NCBI GenBank assembly: GCA_002633005.1
Contig: NMRA01000119.1
Coordinates: forward strand, 135,636 to 199,635
Reading direction: 5' to 3'
Source of the DNA: Phoronis australis
Taxonomy: Eukaryota > Phoronida > Phoronidae
Length of the DNA stretch: 64,000 bases
Below, in pieces: positions 55,301 to 61,300 of the stretch. A program made the position numbers and the translations under genes. The notes beneath the pieces were generated by a model, which saw only the letters and a list, made by a program, of their open reading frames with translations, was not told where the DNA came from and searched no databases. Positions within the stretch are counted from its first letter, which is position 1, and each line of letters starts with the position of its first letter.

Positions 55301-58300
55301 TTCTCTGTTCAAATTCAACTCAATGCTTTGAGTGGCATAAAGGTCAGTCATATAAACCCTCTGTTTTGGGTTAAGGTACACAAGCCTAGTCAGCTTAATG
55401 TATTATGGCCTAGCAAACATGAGGAAGACTGGGGCTACTCAACAAAAGAACAGCAGTTCCAATGCATGCATTTCTATTAATTCTATTGTGGTTAAGGCCA
55501 AAACAAGCCAGATGGTTCTGGTCTTTAGCCTGACTCATTTCGAGACTTGCATTCTCCAACTCTAGTAAAAAAAAACATTCCTTCCTATCACTTTCATCCA
55601 AGATTTCTTATTTTGTAAAGCTACACAAAGGGTTTGAAATGCCCCGATTTTCCAAGTGGTGAGTTTAAAAAAATCCTGTACCATTTTTGCTTGTCCCAGG
55701 TTACAAGCAACTAAAAAATACCGCACAATCAATGTGATTTTCAAAAAATGGAGATCAGAGCCAATTATACTATTTGGCCTAACTGATATTTGTCAGTCAA
55801 TGATTGAAAAAGCTCAATTTTTAATGATGAATTCAGTTTTTATACACCGCAATGCCAAAAATGGCGTGCAGTGCATGATTTTTGTGTTGGATTAAAGGCA
55901 TTGCTATCACTGGTATCCATCTCTGTTCCCTAATCCTTAAACAAAAGAAAAAGGTCTTAGAAGTCCAGTCGTTTTGGTAATTGGCAAGTGTTCAAATCCT
56001 ATCCGGTAAGAATCATTCAATATTGACGGTTGAGAAATGATCAAGATGTACCACCTCGTGGTGGTTGTAGTGATGGATGTGGTTGCAGAGGTGATGGGTG
56101 ATGGTGGTGTAGGTGCTGGTGGAGGTGGTATTGGTGGAAATAATTATTAATTTGTGGTGCTGCTTGATATCTACGGTATATAATTATTTGAATTATCTAT
56201 AGTTACACTGATTTCTGTAAGGGTCTAGTCCAGTGGACTAAAGGTAGTTAAGTCACATTTGCTATTCATTGACCGTGTAACTTATGGTGCCAAGCAAAAT
56301 GGTTAGGGATTGTTACGGTGGTCTATGAAGTCCAGTTTTCCAACAAAATGAATTTCTCTTATAACCAAGAGTTACACAATTGGGAGCATCAGTAACACTG
56401 CTGCTCGAGAAATAAATATGTGATGTAGAATCTTTGAAATAGTAAATTTATTACAAGACATATACTTAAGATATTAAATTGTTGAAATGACATTTTCCAT
56501 TGTAAAACAATGTTATAACAATAAAAATTAACAAACTCCACCCTTAACAGGCGTACAAGTCTCCAAAATGTAATACCCTATTTAAATAATATTATTCTAT
56601 GTTCAAAACTGTCTATGCTAAAATTGGTATCAGTTTGCTTAAGAGTATGTACTGGATTATTGTCAAGGTCAAAATAATGAATTAAAGCCGGTTTTTACCT
56701 ATTGTTCATTTCCAAAAAACTTAGAAAATTACATCATACGAGTTTAATGGTTTACCGTTAATCTCTGTCTGCCACTAATGCAAATCAAGATTAGAAAATG
56801 AACCTGACGCTACAAACCTGTTACCATATAATCTGATACCACCTAGTGAGTAATATAGGTTAAAACCTGTGTCATCAATCATCTTAACTTTTTGTCATAA
56901 GCTGTATGACCACATTGAGATAGGCTGTTGGTACTACCTCTTTCACTATTGTTACACGATCATGTTGTTCTACTGCAGCACACGATACTACCTCTTTCAC
57001 TATTGTTACACGATCATGTTGTTCTACTGCAGCACGCGATACTACCTCTTTCACTATTGTTACACGATCATGTTGTTCTATTGCAACACGCGATACTACC
57101 TCTTTCACTATTGTTACACGATCATGTTGTTCTACTGCAGCACGCAATACTACCTCTTTCACTGTTGTTACACGATCATGTTGTTCTACTGCAGCACGCA
57201 ATACTACCTCTTTCACTGTTGTTACACGATCATGTTGTTCTACTGCAGCACGCGATACTACCTCTTTCACTGTTGTTACACGATCATGTTGTTCTACTGC
57301 AGCACGCAATACTACCTCTTTCACTGTTGTTACACGATCATGTTTTTCTACTGCAGCACGCGATATATTTATTTTTTTCACGTAATATCCACTATTTTAT
57401 GCTCCCACGTCATGTTTTCGTTACATAAGTTGGTTTCTGTTCCATCCTGTTACGAATATACCAACTCCTGTGCATAAAACTTCAAGATTCGTAGTTTCTT
57501 TAAGTGAGACACAGCTTCCGGAATACTGTCAATATCATTTTGTGACAAATCCAATTGGGTCACGTTGCGAGGGATGGAGTGGATTTCATTTGTCGTGATA
57601 TTGTTCTGGGCTAAATTCATCACCCTCAGGCGTTCCATGTGGCGCACGCTCGATGGTATGGAACGAATCCAATTACGAATCAGGTACAACTCCCGTAGCC
57701 TATTCAATAGACACACTGATTCCGGGAAGTCGGTGAGGAAATTGGATGACAGACTGAGAAACGACAAACTCTCCAACTTCTGAAACGAGTCCGGAATACT
57801 GAACAGACAGTTGTCACTAATGTCGAGGTGGCGCAGGTTGTGTAATGCTCCCAGCGTCCTTGGCAACGCTGTTAGGTTATTGAACCTCAAAGTCAGAATA
57901 CGCAGCTGGAATAATCTGCAGATTTCTTCCGGGAGTTCGTAAAGATCGTTGCAGTGAACATCCAGTTTACAAAGCTGGCTCATTTTCCCGATGCTAGCTG
58001 GGAGCATTTTCAGTCTGTTGCGACTCAAGTTTAGCGACGCCAATGATTTCAGCTGCAGCAGTGCACGCGGAAACTCTGTGAACTGGTTCCAGCTGAGGTC
58101 TAGGTGGTAGAGACTCACAAGTCCACCTATTTTTGACGGAAGTGTTTTAAGGTTATTACAACTTAAGTGAAGCTCTCGAAGATTATTTAGTTTTGATATA
58201 GATAGCGGCAACGTCTCAATACTGTTCACTGACAGGTTTATGACCTTTAGGTTTGCCATCAAGGTTAAATATGGGGGGAAGTGATTGAAATTGTTCCTGC

Positions 58301-61300
58301 CAAGGTGTATCCACTCCAGCCTGGCCAATAGAGTCATTTCTGGGGGTAACTCCTCCAAGTAATTGTTGTTCAAATTGAGCATGTTAAGATGATACAAGTT
58401 GAAGACCCCCTTTGGTATCATGGTAAGATTGCGGTCCGACAGCTGCAGTCCCACCCTCCCGTCCATCGTGGAACGAGTCACCTGGTCGCGTAGAAATGGC
58501 ATGATGGTCTGTTACTCCATAGTCCAAATGAATATGATATGAATTGTCTGATAATTTTGATGATCTTATTCCATCATTTCTGCGGCAACTGATATGTCAA
58601 ACCTAGAATTAGGATACGAAGGATGATAAAGGTGGAAAGTTAAAAAATTTGCTTTGATACCTGTTTCTACTAGGCTTGATATTACAGAAACCTATTTATA
58701 TTTAAACAATCATTACTAAATGTGAGACTATGTAGGAAATATTTGTGGGTTCCTTCTAAATGATGATAATATTAACTAAAGATCCTTTTGGAACCGAAAA
58801 GCCGCACCTTGAGGTTGTCAGTGTGCCACCGTTTTAGGGAATCACAAGATTGTTCACTACTAGGGAAACTTGTTTTTGGATATTTGCTACTGGGTACTGA
58901 GCTACCAGTGTCGGTCATTGTGTTTGCTCGATAGATGTGAATACCGATGTGGTCCTTTTGCTCTCATCATTGCCATTATTTCATGGATAGTATGCTTTCT
59001 GTCAACTTTAACCATATTAAGTTTATGAAATTGATCTCAAAGTGCTCGGGAGTCAAATTGGATGGGATCTCAGGGCTTTCAAAGAACTTTTAGTTTGTAA
59101 TTTCTTCAGAGCAAGCTTACTCATAAAATTTCAAATTACACGTCATTATCTGAAATTTTATGAGAAATAACGACTTAACTGGAGAAATAACAAGCTAACA
59201 GTTCTTCCCTATGCTAAATGTCACTTCTAAACTGAACAAGGAACAGAGGTGCGTCAATTTTATAGCGTCAAGTGGCCTAATCAAAATTTGCTGATCATGA
59301 TGGTAGATTGCGATAGTTTCAGCAGTTCAATTAGCTCCAGACATAGTTTACAGTGGTTTTAAAAGTCCAGTTTAGGTCTAAATTTTATAAAACATTAAAC
59401 ATGTTCATTATCACCTCTAACTTAGCTAAAAGTTACCAAATTTGAATAAACAAAAAATTATGAATAACATTACCTGCTTGTGTTGTTTACTATCCAGTGC
59501 ATCATGTTGAAATGTTGACTGTGAGCAAGTGGCTTGATTGAAAGTTCAGTGTTGAAAAAACGTAATTCGGGGCTCCTGGTGGGGTTATCTGATTATTGCC
59601 TTAGCAGAGGGATCATTGTTGTGCTGGCGTGCAAGTGTTAGGTTTGCCTGATTATCAGCAGTATCTTGCTAAATAGAACGTTACAAATTGTTATGAAATG
59701 ATCAGAATTTTTCATGAGAATTTTTGTTCAATGGTCTCATTACAGCAGTTAAAGTTAAATTTGTTTGAATCGCATAGTATTTTTGGTAAAAATAATTTAA
59801 TTAACATGCTAATTAAGTGTAATGACGTGCACACATGTCATTTTTATATTATTTTGCTTTAAAGAAAAGTGGAAATTTGCTGTGGTGGCAGAGTGTTCAA
59901 TAAGTTGTTTACCTGTCAGAAGCCTCATAGCTTGCGCTGTGGGAAAATGATAGTTCTGACATGGTCCACTGATCACAATAGGGCAAATCCAGTTTACAGC
60001 AACAATATGTCAGTCTTCTAGATTAATAGAGGGAGTGGATAATATATGACCCAGATATAATGCTCTCAGTGCTTATTTTGGGATAATATTTCTGTTGGCA
60101 ATAATATTTTTGTTTGTAAAAATTAAATAATTACGTGTTAGAAAATGTTGGTCTATAAAAAGTATAATTCATTTGTTAACATTTTTGTTTGTTTTTTTAC
60201 TTATTGTTTTAATAATAACAATGCTTCAAATTCAGCTCTTTGGTATGATAATTAGTGACAACACATTATGTCTCAAGTAATCTAATTTACGTAACTTGTA
60301 TTTGTAGCGAAGGGTTCTGCAGAAGCTGCATAGTGGAATATTGTTTAAAAGATAGACAAGCTTTATGCTGGTTGGTCTCTCTCCTACACCAGGGTAGACC
60401 CTTTGAAACTTAGAGAAACAAAAGATTCATGTTGCTGGAGTAAAACTTAATGAAAGTGTGACTTCATTTTAATCAGAGTCTTCCCTCAACGGTGCTCCTT
60501 TTTTGTGACTTCCACTGCCTAAAAGAGTCGACTACACCCCCTTTTTCAAAATTCATTGAACCATGTGGGTTTTCATGGAGTTTTTATGAAAGGAAGGACA
60601 AATATAATTTTTTGACAAAGTTCGCTTTTGTTTAATTGGAATGCAAGTGCTGACTGAGATCAGCACTTTGTGCTGTGATGCTAATCGTGTTGTCGCTTAA
60701 ATTTCAATGAAATCCATCGGTCAATTTTAACTTTGAAAGATTTTGACCTTCTTAGTATATAAAGGAAGCACAGTAAAGCAGTGGACCAATGCAATACTAA
60801 TGTTTTGGTATTGTTTGTGTTCTAACGTAGCAGAAAACGCAAAATCTTTTGGATAGAAAGTTAACCAAGCATGCAAGAGAACATTTGTTACACCCTTCGC
60901 CTCCATTCAACTTTTGTCTCCATTAACGATTTTTAACAAGTAAAATATTAATGTTTGTTTTCTGCATTCAGGCACTTTCATTATTGCCTCTTTTTCCCCA
61001 GATCATCCGGTCATTCAACGAAGTCCGTCAGGAGGTGAGTTTGCTGAGCCGTCTGTCCCACCCGTGTGTCGTCTCACTAATTGGTGCCTCTGTCTACCCG
61101 CGTTTGTGCTTTGCTCTGGAGATGGCACCACTTGGCAATCTCAGTCAGATCCTGGAGGAGGCAGTCAAAGAACGTGAGGAGTTCAACAAGTACAGGGATA
61201 GAGAGAAGGTCTTTGACACTGCGCTGGACAGAACTCTCACCTACAAGATTGCTCTTCAGGTAGATAGTTGTCGTATAACTCTTGGAAGACATAAGACATG

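Noticed and set aside
56869-57477. Frames of 165-202 codons on both strands with 18-residue repeats
   Set aside because: Produced by the 54-bp minisatellite, whose period is divisible by three.
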